DNA from: a virus
Direction: 5' to 3' (one strand)
Length of the DNA: 25,178 nucleotides
Virus record (IMG/VR): IMGVR_UViG_3300020204_000342
Location: 1 to 25,178 of that record
The notes beneath the pieces were generated by a model. That model was not told where the DNA came from and did not search any database. It worked only from the letters and a program-made list of their open reading frames with translations. Position 1 is the first letter of the stretch. The number at the start of each line of letters is the position of its first letter. Of this stretch, positions 7,096-14,388 are shown piece by piece. The position numbers and the translations under genes were made by a program.

Positions 7096-7126
7096 TTTTA
7101 TACCCTATGTCCTTTGTGTTATATCA

Positions 7127-7155
7127 ATTATACACTATCTGGTTATATATTTCAG
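7127..7155 (-). promoter_or_regulatory. Promoter before the Cas4-like nuclease operon
   Basis: On the minus strand CTGAAA (7155-7150) and a perfect TATAAT (7132-7127) are separated by 17 bases, in one of the few real gaps between genes (7096-7134). The start point would be near 7120, leaving a leader of about 25 bases. It would drive the nuclease and the genes downstream toward terminase. The -35 box overlaps the end of the upstream gene. Confidence 0.5.
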
Positions 7156-7434
7156 GGCAGAAACAAGATCGTTAACAGCCTCTGCAGCGGTGTAATATAT
7201 GTTTTTCTTTGCTCTATCATTTTTATCCACATTTGCCATCCAAGTTGCTTTTAATGATAACTTAGCAGCAATTGCCTGCAATCTTACTATTTCAAGAGTT
7301 GCTACTTGAATTGGAATATCTGGTTTAATAATAAGTTTTGCAATCGTAGTTAGTGCCGTTGTTAATTCGTCATCTTCCATATACTCTGATATTTCTGAAA
7401 GACCATTAATTTGTTCTAGTGTTGTTTTTTCCAT
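7135..7434 (-). CDS. Small helical phage protein of unknown function, 99 aa
   Basis: The predicted protein is nearly all helical and acidic at its N-terminus (EYMEDDELTTALTTIAKL). It ends with KKNIYYTAAEAVNDLVSALK, a stretch shared by hypothetical proteins in related phages. There is no signal peptide, metal motif or catalytic signature. The ATG at 7434 overlaps the TAA of the preceding gene (TAATG). Its position between two nuclease candidates suggests a DNA-metabolism accessory, but this is inference. Confidence 0.78.
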   Translation of the reverse strand: MEKTTLEQINGLSEISEYMEDDELTTALTTIAKLIIKPDIPIQVATLEIVRLQAIAAKLSLKATWMANVDKNDRAKKNIYYTAAEAVNDLVSALKYITR

Positions 7435-7718
7435 TATTTACCATCCATAACTTGTTCTAAGACATCTACCTCTATTATAGCAAGTCTAATTTTTTTATTA
7501 CCCTCTCCCAAAACAACAACGAGTGCTGGATCATTATTATTTTTAATTGCATCTGTTACCACCTTAGCCCAAACATCTGCATTTAATGTAAATGATTTAG
7601 CACTTTCTTTAAAATCTACAGTAAATCCATTCCAAGATGCGTCTCCCTTTTTAGTATTTCTACCAGAATTTTTATGTTGTTTAGCACCTAACCTTTTAGA
7701 CTCAGATCTTTCACTCAT
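7434..7718 (-). CDS. Candidate Hjc-like PD-(D/E)XK nuclease, 94 aa
   Basis: Usually seen as a hypothetical phage protein. The pattern KRLGAKQHKNSGRNTKKGD, then FTVDFKES and KSFTL, resembles small archaeal and phage Holliday-junction or repair nucleases. A conserved KGD (D26) precedes a D-x-K pair (D35, K37) on the next strand, and PALVVVLGEG fits the following strand. N-terminal glutamates E3 and E5 could supply the remaining acid. The ATG at 7718 is better spaced from the AAGG site than the ATG at 7724, so I prefer it; the longer form adds two residues. The family name is inference from motif order. Confidence 0.7.
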   Translation of the reverse strand: MSERSESKRLGAKQHKNSGRNTKKGDASWNGFTVDFKESAKSFTLNADVWAKVVTDAIKNNNDPALVVVLGEGNKKIRLAIIEVDVLEQVMDGK

Positions 7719-7887
7719 TTTCATAATCCTTTTTTGTTTTAGGAATCATACTTATTTTAGACACATGTTTTTTACTACACATCCAAGTAACATCTTTTGT
7801 TTCATTCCAAAGCCTACAAATATCTACAACTTCATTACATTTTTGACATGTAAATTTACCAGTAAAAGTTTTAAACTTTTCAGACAT
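7711..7887 (-). CDS. 58-aa zinc-finger-like protein
   Basis: The small frame on minus-strand 7887-7711 encodes 58 residues. C14 and C17 (FTCQKC) with C24, C37 and H41 (WMCSKKH) could bind one zinc ion. The ATG overlaps the end of the RecA-like gene by 8 bases, and the TGA overlaps the start of the next gene, filling what would otherwise be the largest gap in this region. Function unknown; it may be a DNA-binding accessory of recombination. Confidence 0.75.
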   Translation of the reverse strand: MSEKFKTFTGKFTCQKCNEVVDICRLWNETKDVTWMCSKKHVSKISMIPKTKKDYENE

Positions 7888-8896
7888 TTTTTACTTTGTC
7901 TCTTAGCATATCCTGTAGGTCTAGTTCTTCTCTAACTTTATTTACAAAAGCATCTCTGCCTTGAACTTTAGTGCCATCTTCAAGTTGATACCAGGCTCCA
8001 GTTCTATTTATAATTCCTAAACTTTCTGCTGTATCAACCAAATCAGCGATGGTATCAACACCAAGATCATCACCTCTAAAATAAAAATCATACTCGCCAG
8101 ATTGGAAGGATGGAGAAGTTTTTGAAAACTGTAACTCCCACCTAACTTTGCGCCCAACCTTCTGCTCAATAAGTTTATCTCCAACATGTATCTTTCCTTT
8201 CAATGCTTGATTGTCTGATTCAGATGAAAACAATTTAATAACTGTTGATGAATAAAACTTGGTAGCCTGACCACCTGTTGGTTGTTGACTAGTATACATA
8301 GCATTAATATTATTTCTTGATTGTGAAATAAGAATAAATAAAGTTGGTTTTACCTTATTGTTTGCATAGTTAATCATTTTCCAAGCATTACTAAAATCTC
8401 TTGACTCTGCACCAATCTGTTTAGTGTTTTCTAATTGCTTAAGTTCATCTGTATCTTTTTCAAAATATATTGCTGGAAGCAATGATGTGATAGAGTCAAC
8501 AACAATTAAATCTACTCCTGCTTCCATTAATTGTACTCCAACATCTACCATCTCGTTTATTGTTCTAGCCTTTGATACAATTAACTTAGTAGTATCTACA
8601 CCTAATGTTTTAGCCCATTCTTTGTCATATGACATTTCAGCATCAATCCAAGCACAAACCTTACCTTCTTGTTGTGCTAAAGCGATTGTCTGAAGGCATA
8701 AAGAAGACTTTGCAGACGACTTAGATCCCCATATCAAAACCTGTCTACCATATGGCAAACCACCGTTTAAAGCCTTATTAAGACCTATGCTAGGCGTTGC
8801 TGCATACTCTGTGGCTGGAACCGAATCTCCTGACATTACGCTCTTGCGTAATTTAGGATTAAGTTGTGCCAATACTTCTTCTACTGAAACTGTCAT
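7880..8896 (-). CDS. recA: RecA/UvsX-like recombinase
   Basis: 338 aa, the size of RecA. It would form filaments on single-stranded DNA and catalyse strand exchange for repair and recombination-dependent replication. Walker A is at 57-64 (GSKSSAKS), the catalytic glutamate at E87 (WIDAEMSYD) and Walker B at 129-135 (DLIVVDS). The DNA-binding loop region follows (SQSRNNINAMYTSQQPTGG). The Gly before the Walker A lysine is replaced by Ala. T4 UvsX also departs from Gly at this position, so activity is still likely. The ATG at 8896 shares a base with the TAA of the MazG-like gene. The LexA-cleavage function typical of host RecA cannot be assessed. Confidence 0.93.
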   Translation of the reverse strand: MTVSVEEVLAQLNPKLRKSVMSGDSVPATEYAATPSIGLNKALNGGLPYGRQVLIWGSKSSAKSSLCLQTIALAQQEGKVCAWIDAEMSYDKEWAKTLGVDTTKLIVSKARTINEMVDVGVQLMEAGVDLIVVDSITSLLPAIYFEKDTDELKQLENTKQIGAESRDFSNAWKMINYANNKVKPTLFILISQSRNNINAMYTSQQPTGGQATKFYSSTVIKLFSSESDNQALKGKIHVGDKLIEQKVGRKVRWELQFSKTSPSFQSGEYDFYFRGDDLGVDTIADLVDTAESLGIINRTGAWYQLEDGTKVQGRDAFVNKVREELDLQDMLRDKVKNV

Positions 8897-9213
8897 TAAA
8901 ATCTTACCCCATGCTTTTCTGGTCGTGTTTGATTAAATTGTGTTTTTTCTGCAAACGCTTCATCTAAAGAAATATTAAGATATCCATTTTTTCTCATACC
9001 AGCATAAAGATCTAATGTTCTAATAAGAACATCTGCTATCTCTTTAGCAATTTCTTCTTCACCTTTACTTTTACGAACTGCTTCCATTATCTCTGTAACT
9101 TCAGAAACAATCATCATACACTGCTTGGCAATAAAAATATCATCAGCCTTTTCTGGCCAAAACCTTTTTGCTTGTGCTGTTTTATGTAACTCATATGCTA
9201 AATTATCAAACAT
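8896..9213 (-). CDS. mazG: MazG-like nucleotide pyrophosphohydrolase
   Basis: 105 aa, all helical. The metal-binding pattern of the all-alpha NTP pyrophosphatase superfamily is visible: VSEVTEIMEAVRK (a modified E-x3-E helix) followed by EEIAKEIADVLIRTLD (E-x3-D). Such enzymes hydrolyse dNTPs or (p)ppGpp-like nucleotides. In phages they are thought to tune nucleotide pools or blunt the host starvation response; the substrate here is unknown. The ATG at 9213 overlaps the end of the polymerase gene by 8 bases, so it is translated with the replication machinery. Confidence 0.87.
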   Translation of the reverse strand: MFDNLAYELHKTAQAKRFWPEKADDIFIAKQCMMIVSEVTEIMEAVRKSKGEEEIAKEIADVLIRTLDLYAGMRKNGYLNISLDEAFAEKTQFNQTRPEKHGVRF

Positions 9214-12200
9214 TTACTACGTCCTCCATTGTTACTGTTCCATCTTTGGTTTTTCCAAACTCAAACTTATATACGTTTCCTTCTTGTATATTCATGTATG
9301 CTTTAGGAAAAGAAGTAGAAAATACTGTAACTGAATGTAATTCCCGCGATGCATCTGCAATTGTAAGAGATGCCATCCTATTGCCATTCTTTGTTACTCT
9401 AGGCTTAAAGGAAACAACAAACATTTCATCATCTTTATATGGCAACATCTTGTAATTTAAAAACTTAACAAGTGCGCCTTTAGAATCTTTTATTTCTTCC
9501 ACAGGAACTGCAGACACAATCCTATTATCGTTTGTAAGAATAATATAAGTACGACCACTCTCAATAGTGGTGTTTTCATCATCAAATATACCGACAGACC
9601 CAGTCTTGTCCAAAACCTCAACTCTTGACCAACCCTTTCCTCGTTTAATTGATTTTACCATACCCATTAAAATAAACGAACCCTTTTCTTCAAACTCTTC
9701 AACATCATTTATATATGCATAGTAGTGTTGTGGAATAGAAATATTAAACTCTGGAAGATTTAAATATTCATATAGATTAGCACGAATTTCATTATCATCC
9801 GTTGGATTATCTGCAAAGTTTAATGCACCAACACCCTTCATTGCTTGCAATGCTCTACTATTTACACCATTACCCTTTGTAAAAGTAAATTCTTCAACTT
9901 GTTTAAAAGAGGTAAATGGACGTGCAGCAATATATTTGGTTGCAATGTTATCTGAAATATATTTAATTCCAGTTAGTCCAAATCTAATACCTTTACCCTC
10001 AATTTTAAAATCAAGGTCTGACTCATTTATGTGTGGCAACTTAATTCGAATACCCATGCGTTTTGCCTCAATTAGATACTCAGTTCTAGCATCCTTATCT
10101 TTTTCATTTTTAAGAATAGAATACATAAACTCAAGTGGATAGTGGTACTTTAACCATGCAGTCCAATATGATAATGTTGAATATGCTACTGCGTGTGATT
10201 TGTTGAATGAGTATCCAGCATGCGCTTCAAAATCATGCCAGAGATCTTTTGCTTGATTGGGAGAAACAAACTTAGACGCACCAGAAACGAACTTATCTCT
10301 AAAAACATCAAACTCCCTTGCATCCTTTTTCTTACCAATAATTTTACGAACCTTGTCTGCTTCTGCCATAGTCATTCCACCAAGTTCTACGCAAGCAAGC
10401 ATGACCTGCTCTTGATACAAAATACATCCATATGTGTCTTGTGTAATTGGTTTCATAACCTGATGAAAATAATTAATATTTTGCTTACCGTGTTTACGAG
10501 CAATATAATCTTTACCAATTGTATTCATGGCACCTGGACGAACTAAGGCATTAGATGCAGCAAGTTCATCTAAATTCTTAACACCCATCTTAACTAGTAG
10601 ATTTGTGTATGGCGTTGCTTCACATTGAAACACACCCTTTGTATACCCGTCTGAAAGCATTTGATAAACATTCTTGTCATTCATATCAATAGACAACAAA
10701 TCAATCTTTTTGCCATGTCGTTGCTCAATAATTTGAATTGTACTATCAAGAACGCTGAGTGTTTTTAATCCAAGTGCATCAATTTTGATGAGACCAATCC
10801 TTGCAGCCTCCTCCATATCAACTGCAACAACAGGTATTCTTTCATCGCTTCCTGGAGCAGAACGAGTTTCCATTGGTGCATATTTAAAAATAGGGTCTTT
10901 GCTTGTAACAACACCAGCAGCATGAATGCCAGTGCCTCTAATCCTGCCCCTAAGTTGCTCTCCGTATATTTCTACTTCTGGGTATTTCTCTCTAAACCAT
11001 GCAGATGCTTTTGATCTACAAAAATCATCCCAAGTGTCTACAGTTTTTAATACTTTGTTTACATCTAGCAATGGAATATTTAATACACGAGAAACATCTC
11101 TAACAACACCTTTATCTTTAAATTGTAAGAATGTAGCAATAGATGCAACATGTCTATATTGTTTTACAAGATAATCTTTAACTTCATCTCGTCTAGAATC
11201 TTGAATATCTGTATCAATATCAGGAAAGTCATTACGTTCTGGATTAATAAAACGAAAGAATAGAAGTCCATGTTGCATTGGATCAATGTCAGTAATTCCA
11301 AGTGTATAGCAAAGGAGTGAACCTGCTGATGACCCACGACCTGGACCAACCATAATGCCTTGCTTCTTAGCCCAATTAATCATGTTACGAACAACCAAAA
11401 AGTATGGAGCAAATTTCTTTTCTTTAATAGTTTCTAGTTCTTCGTCTAATCTTAATTCATAAGAGTCATTACCAAGCCATGAGGATGTTAATTGCATTTC
11501 TTCTAATGCCGTCCAAGCAAGTTCTCTTAATTCCTTGTCTGGATTTTTATATTGAACTGGCAGTAGATTTAAATCTTCTTTAATATCATAATCTTCTACC
11601 TTGTCTGCAATCTCAAAGGTATTAGCAAACATATCTTCTCTAAACTTAAGTTCTTTAGTCATTGCAGACTTCATTTCATCATATGATAATAGATGAATGT
11701 CAAACCTATTAAAACTCATCATTCTGTCTTTGCCATAAAGATAGTCAAGCCTATCCATCATATCTTTATACTTTTTAGACTTATCGTACTTAACATCTTT
11801 TTCAAGTTTGGCATGTGTATTAAGAATAAGCATCATTTCTTGAATAACTTTTTGATCTACATCTGAATGGTGACAATCTGGAGTTACTACTATCTTTACC
11901 CCAAACTCATCAGCAAGTTGCATAAGGTTAAGATTAATTTCAGTTGGATTGTGTGGCATTACCTCAATATAAAAATCATCCTTAAATGTTTTCTTAAACC
12001 ATTCAATATGTTGTTTTGCTACTGCAAACTCTCCAACTTCAATAGCCTTTGCAATAAGTCCACTAAGACAAGCAGACAAAACAATCAAACCATCTTTATA
12101 CTTTTCCAATACTGCAAAATCAATTCTAGGCTTTTTATAAAAACCTTCTGTCCAAGCAATCTCATTAAGTTTATTAAGGTTTTCTAAACCTTGTTGATTC

Positions 12201-12493
12201 TTTGCAAGAATAACAATATGATTATAAATTAAATCAAGAGGTGTTGTACGTTCTGCTTTATCTCTATGATCAAATCTATCTGCAGCAATATATCCTTCAA
12301 TACCAAGAATTGGCTTAATTCCCGCTGCCTTTGCTGCACGATACATCTCACGATGACCAGACAGGCTGCCGTGATCTGTGATAGCAATTGCTGTCATGCC
12401 CAGACTCACGGCTCTGTCAATATATTCTTGAGGTGTAGCAACACCATCCATAAGTGAATAGTGTGTGTGAACGTGTAATCCTACGTAGTTCAC
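9206..12493 (-). CDS. dnaE: DNA polymerase III alpha subunit (DnaE-type family C) with PHP domain
   Basis: Replicative polymerase, 1095 aa. The N-terminal PHP domain keeps all nine metal ligands expected of an active proofreading site: H7, H9, D16, H41, E66, H92, C142, D206 and H208. The palm carries PGRGSSAGS (384-392), the catalytic pair D425/D427 in FPDIDTDI, and the third aspartate D572 in LIKIDALGLKTL. A finger-type region and a helix-hairpin-helix-like segment follow. An OB-fold is seen near residue 970 (FILMGMVKSIKRGKGW). The start is GTG at 12493, required because the HxH motif precedes the first ATG. There is no separate proofreading subunit in the window. The gene is immediately downstream of ssb and upstream of mazG. 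Confidence 0.97.
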   Translation of the reverse strand: MNYVGLHVHTHYSLMDGVATPQEYIDRAVSLGMTAIAITDHGSLSGHREMYRAAKAAGIKPILGIEGYIAADRFDHRDKAERTTPLDLIYNHIVILAKNQQGLENLNKLNEIAWTEGFYKKPRIDFAVLEKYKDGLIVLSACLSGLIAKAIEVGEFAVAKQHIEWFKKTFKDDFYIEVMPHNPTEINLNLMQLADEFGVKIVVTPDCHHSDVDQKVIQEMMLILNTHAKLEKDVKYDKSKKYKDMMDRLDYLYGKDRMMSFNRFDIHLLSYDEMKSAMTKELKFREDMFANTFEIADKVEDYDIKEDLNLLPVQYKNPDKELRELAWTALEEMQLTSSWLGNDSYELRLDEELETIKEKKFAPYFLVVRNMINWAKKQGIMVGPGRGSSAGSLLCYTLGITDIDPMQHGLLFFRFINPERNDFPDIDTDIQDSRRDEVKDYLVKQYRHVASIATFLQFKDKGVVRDVSRVLNIPLLDVNKVLKTVDTWDDFCRSKASAWFREKYPEVEIYGEQLRGRIRGTGIHAAGVVTSKDPIFKYAPMETRSAPGSDERIPVVAVDMEEAARIGLIKIDALGLKTLSVLDSTIQIIEQRHGKKIDLLSIDMNDKNVYQMLSDGYTKGVFQCEATPYTNLLVKMGVKNLDELAASNALVRPGAMNTIGKDYIARKHGKQNINYFHQVMKPITQDTYGCILYQEQVMLACVELGGMTMAEADKVRKIIGKKKDAREFDVFRDKFVSGASKFVSPNQAKDLWHDFEAHAGYSFNKSHAVAYSTLSYWTAWLKYHYPLEFMYSILKNEKDKDARTEYLIEAKRMGIRIKLPHINESDLDFKIEGKGIRFGLTGIKYISDNIATKYIAARPFTSFKQVEEFTFTKGNGVNSRALQAMKGVGALNFADNPTDDNEIRANLYEYLNLPEFNISIPQHYYAYINDVEEFEEKGSFILMGMVKSIKRGKGWSRVEVLDKTGSVGIFDDENTTIESGRTYIILTNDNRIVSAVPVEEIKDSKGALVKFLNYKMLPYKDDEMFVVSFKPRVTKNGNRMASLTIADASRELHSVTVFSTSFPKAYMNIQEGNVYKFEFGKTKDGTVTMEDVVNV

Positions 12494-12496
12494 AAA

Positions 12497-13150
12497 TTAC
12501 CATTCAATGTTTGTTGCCGAACTACTTGGAGTGTCAAATCCAAGATAAAACGCTTCTTGTTCAGCATAAGGAATTTTGTTCAAAGCCTTTTCTAATGGAA
12601 ACGGCGTTACCTTAGACCAATCAAATGGTTCTTTATCTGGACTGCCTGGAATTAATGTGTAACTTGTTTCAGTTCCCTGTCCGTTACGCTTTAACTTCCA
12701 CGAAAGATTAGAGATGCTACCTATTTCAAGCGCATACTCACGAATTGTATTAAATGCAGATTGCTTGCTTATTCCCATAGCCCAAACTGCAACATAGGGT
12801 TCTTCAATGCCATCATCAACAAGAACATTGCAGTAGAAACGAAGGCGACCTTTCCAGCCAGCCTTTGGATCTTTACGGTGCATCTCTTCTGCCCAGTCAC
12901 GACCTTCTGTTTCCATTGTGTCTAAAGCGCGGCGCTTGTAATCTTTTGGATTTGTATGTTCTTTTACAACAAGTGCTAGACCACGATCAGCATTGTAGTT
13001 TGCAGACTCATCATCAAGTTCTTCAATGAATCTTATTTTAACTGCTTGTCCATCTGCTAATTTCAGCCAACGGACCTTTGTTCCAGTTCCTTCATATTTT
13101 GGTTTGTCGAGCAGGGCATTGATGTTTTTTAGTCCCTTTACTACGCTCAT
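12497..13150 (-). CDS. ssb: gp32-like single-stranded DNA binding protein
   Basis: 217 aa. It would coat and protect single-stranded DNA at the fork and interact with the polymerase, primase and recombinase. The core LRFYCNVLVDDGIEEPYVAVW, then KQSAFNTIREYALEIGSISN and WKLKRNGQGTETSYTLIPG, matches phage proteins of the T4 gp32-like type rather than the bacterial OB-fold SSB. Only one cysteine is present, so the zinc of T4 gp32 is probably absent. The C-terminus is only weakly acidic. The ATG at 13150 has a strong aaggag site 6-7 bases away, and a strong promoter with an operator-like palindrome lies just upstream, consistent with high and controlled expression. Confidence 0.85.
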   Translation of the reverse strand: MSVVKGLKNINALLDKPKYEGTGTKVRWLKLADGQAVKIRFIEELDDESANYNADRGLALVVKEHTNPKDYKRRALDTMETEGRDWAEEMHRKDPKAGWKGRLRFYCNVLVDDGIEEPYVAVWAMGISKQSAFNTIREYALEIGSISNLSWKLKRNGQGTETSYTLIPGSPDKEPFDWSKVTPFPLEKALNKIPYAEQEAFYLGFDTPSSSATNIEW

Positions 13151-13174
13151 ATTATTCTCCTTTGTTGTATATTT

Positions 13175-13203
13175 ATTGTATAGTATTCGTTTGTGTTTGT
13201 CAA
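13175..13203 (-). promoter_or_regulatory. Strong promoter for ssb (and downstream polymerase)
   Basis: On the minus strand a perfect TTGACA (13203-13198) and TACAAT (13180-13175) are separated by 17 bases. It lies in the 54-base gap between the primase and ssb genes. The start point would be about 7 bases past the -10, leaving a leader of about 18 bases with an aaggag ribosome site. This is the best match to a sigma-70 promoter in the window. Confidence 0.72.
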
Positions 13204-13205
13204 AC
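13195..13205. promoter_or_regulatory. Operator-like palindrome on the ssb -35 box
   Basis: gtttgtcaaac (13195-13205) is a perfect inverted repeat (GTTTG-T-CAAAC) that covers the -35 box. Additional gtttg copies lie at 13189-13193 and 13211-13215, spaced around it. The clustering is suggestive of a repressor or activator site, but no binding protein is known, and A/T-rich short palindromes can arise by chance. Confidence 0.35.
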
Positions 13206-14107
13206 TATATGTTTGTTTTAAAAATTTGATCTACTAAGTTATCAGATTTTTGCAACAATTCTATTATATCACTATCAAGCATATCGCCAATATCTTTATA
13301 TATTGAATCTAATTTAATTATTGATGATCTACCGCCAAGTTTGTCAATAAGTTTATTAGCCATTGTATTTCCAGCATCATCATTATCTGAAACAATATAT
13401 ACATCATTGAAGTATTTTTTAAGTAGTTCTATCTGAGAACTGGATACATTCGCTCCCAATGTTGCAACTGCTGGCAATCCAACTTGATCTATTCTGATAG
13501 CATCAAATGATGATTCTACTACATATATTTTATTAGACTGTTTTACTCTATGTAAATTAAAAAGTATTTTACTCTTAGGCAATCCTGGGGTATTTTTAAA
13601 CTCTTTACCCTCAACTGTTCTTGCTACAAAACCTATAGTCATGCCATCTGGAGACTGAACTGGTATTGTTACCATATCTTGTTTTTCGGAATATCCAAGA
13701 CTAAACTTATCCATAGACTTTTTTGTAATCTTTCTACCTTCAAAATATCTTAATGCTCGTGGTGATTCTAGTGCTTGATTGTTTAATCTTTTAATAAGTA
13801 ACTCATCATATTGTATAAACTCTTTAGGCTTATAAAGTTTTTTATTTACAAGGTCCTCTATATTTGTTTCTTTTTCCTTGCTTTTGATAAATCTAATAGA
13901 CTCAAAATATGATCTGCCAGTCATCTTCATAATAAGTTCTTGAAGTTCTGCAGTTTGTTGACAACTAAAACAAAAGAATAATCCGCTTTCTTTTGAAACC
14001 TCTCCCGCTGGAGTTCTTGTATTGTTGTGATATGGACAAAATATAATGAAGTCTGATCCGACTTCTGACTCTATAGTTACGCCTGACCCGACAAGGACTC
14101 TTTTAAT
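13205..14107 (-). CDS. dnaG: DnaG-type primase (CHC2 zinc finger plus TOPRIM); start unclear
   Basis: Synthesises RNA primers. Counting from the first ATG (13930), the TOPRIM domain shows E139 (VVESSFDAIR) and the DxD acids D182/D184 (SDNDDAGN). However, the same frame stays open upstream and encodes a clear CHC2 zinc finger: CPYH at 14038-14027 and CFSC about 20 residues later. The real protein therefore begins before 14038. Between the in-frame TGA at 14191 and 13930 there is no ATG, GTG or TTG. Candidate starts are ATT at 14107 (weak AGAAG site 5 bases upstream), a -1 frameshift from the upstream gene, or a 1-base error in the sequence. I give 14107 as the most conservative left-open start (300 aa). 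The coding identity is sure, the start is not. Confidence 0.75.
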   Translation of the reverse strand: MKRVLVGSGVTIESEVGSDFIIFCPYHNNTRTPAGEVSKESGLFFCFSCQQTAELQELIMKMTGRSYFESIRFIKSKEKETNIEDLVNKKLYKPKEFIQYDELLIKRLNNQALESPRALRYFEGRKITKKSMDKFSLGYSEKQDMVTIPVQSPDGMTIGFVARTVEGKEFKNTPGLPKSKILFNLHRVKQSNKIYVVESSFDAIRIDQVGLPAVATLGANVSSSQIELLKKYFNDVYIVSDNDDAGNTMANKLIDKLGGRSSIIKLDSIYKDIGDMLDSDIIELLQKSDNLVDQIFKTNI

Positions 14108-14382
14108 CTGGTCTTCTGTATATGTATTGGCCTGTACCCGTCTACCGCGATTCTTCCAACGTACATTCCATATGCCGTAAGCCCAAACTCAAAACAATTC
14201 TTGTCACTATCATAGTTTAGCGTAAAGTCTGGCTCAATGTCAATTCTTGGTGCATACCCAGTTTCACGCATTTGTATGACCAATAATCTAAGATATTCTT
14301 CCTTAAGTCTGGGTATGTGAGACTCATCCTTGATTATGCCATCAAGATAAAAGTTTTTGATCGGTTTGTGATGAAGCGACAC
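14077..14382 (-). CDS. Small phage protein of unknown function, 101 aa, upstream of primase
   Basis: The protein has a helical middle (HIPRLKEEYLRLLVIQM) and a beta part (YAPRIDIEPDFTLNYDSDKN, then FGLTAYGMYVGRIAVDG). It resembles short hypothetical proteins found between helicase and primase in related phages. The start is GTG at 14382, 6 bases after the helicase stop; the nearby ATG is out of frame. Two overlapping TATAAT-like boxes (14383-14393) sit just before it, but no -35 box is evident. Its last 30 or so codons overlap the open frame of the primase N-terminus in the -1 frame (see primase). Function unknown; a replication accessory role would be a guess. Confidence 0.7.
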   Translation of the reverse strand: MSLHHKPIKNFYLDGIIKDESHIPRLKEEYLRLLVIQMRETGYAPRIDIEPDFTLNYDSDKNCFEFGLTAYGMYVGRIAVDGYRPIHIQKTRLKESLSGQA

Positions 14383-14388
14383 ATTATA

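Noticed and set aside
10220-12457. Several plus-strand frames of 60-110 codons opposite the polymerase gene
   Set aside because: No motifs, no ribosome sites, Ile/Asn/Phe/Cys-rich translations typical of antisense frames in A/T-rich genes.
14094-14110. Possible -1 slippery site (TTAAAAGAG) before the primase
   Set aside because: The P-site codon would re-pair poorly and the pattern is not a canonical X XXY YYZ heptamer, so programmed frameshifting is kept only as one of several explanations.
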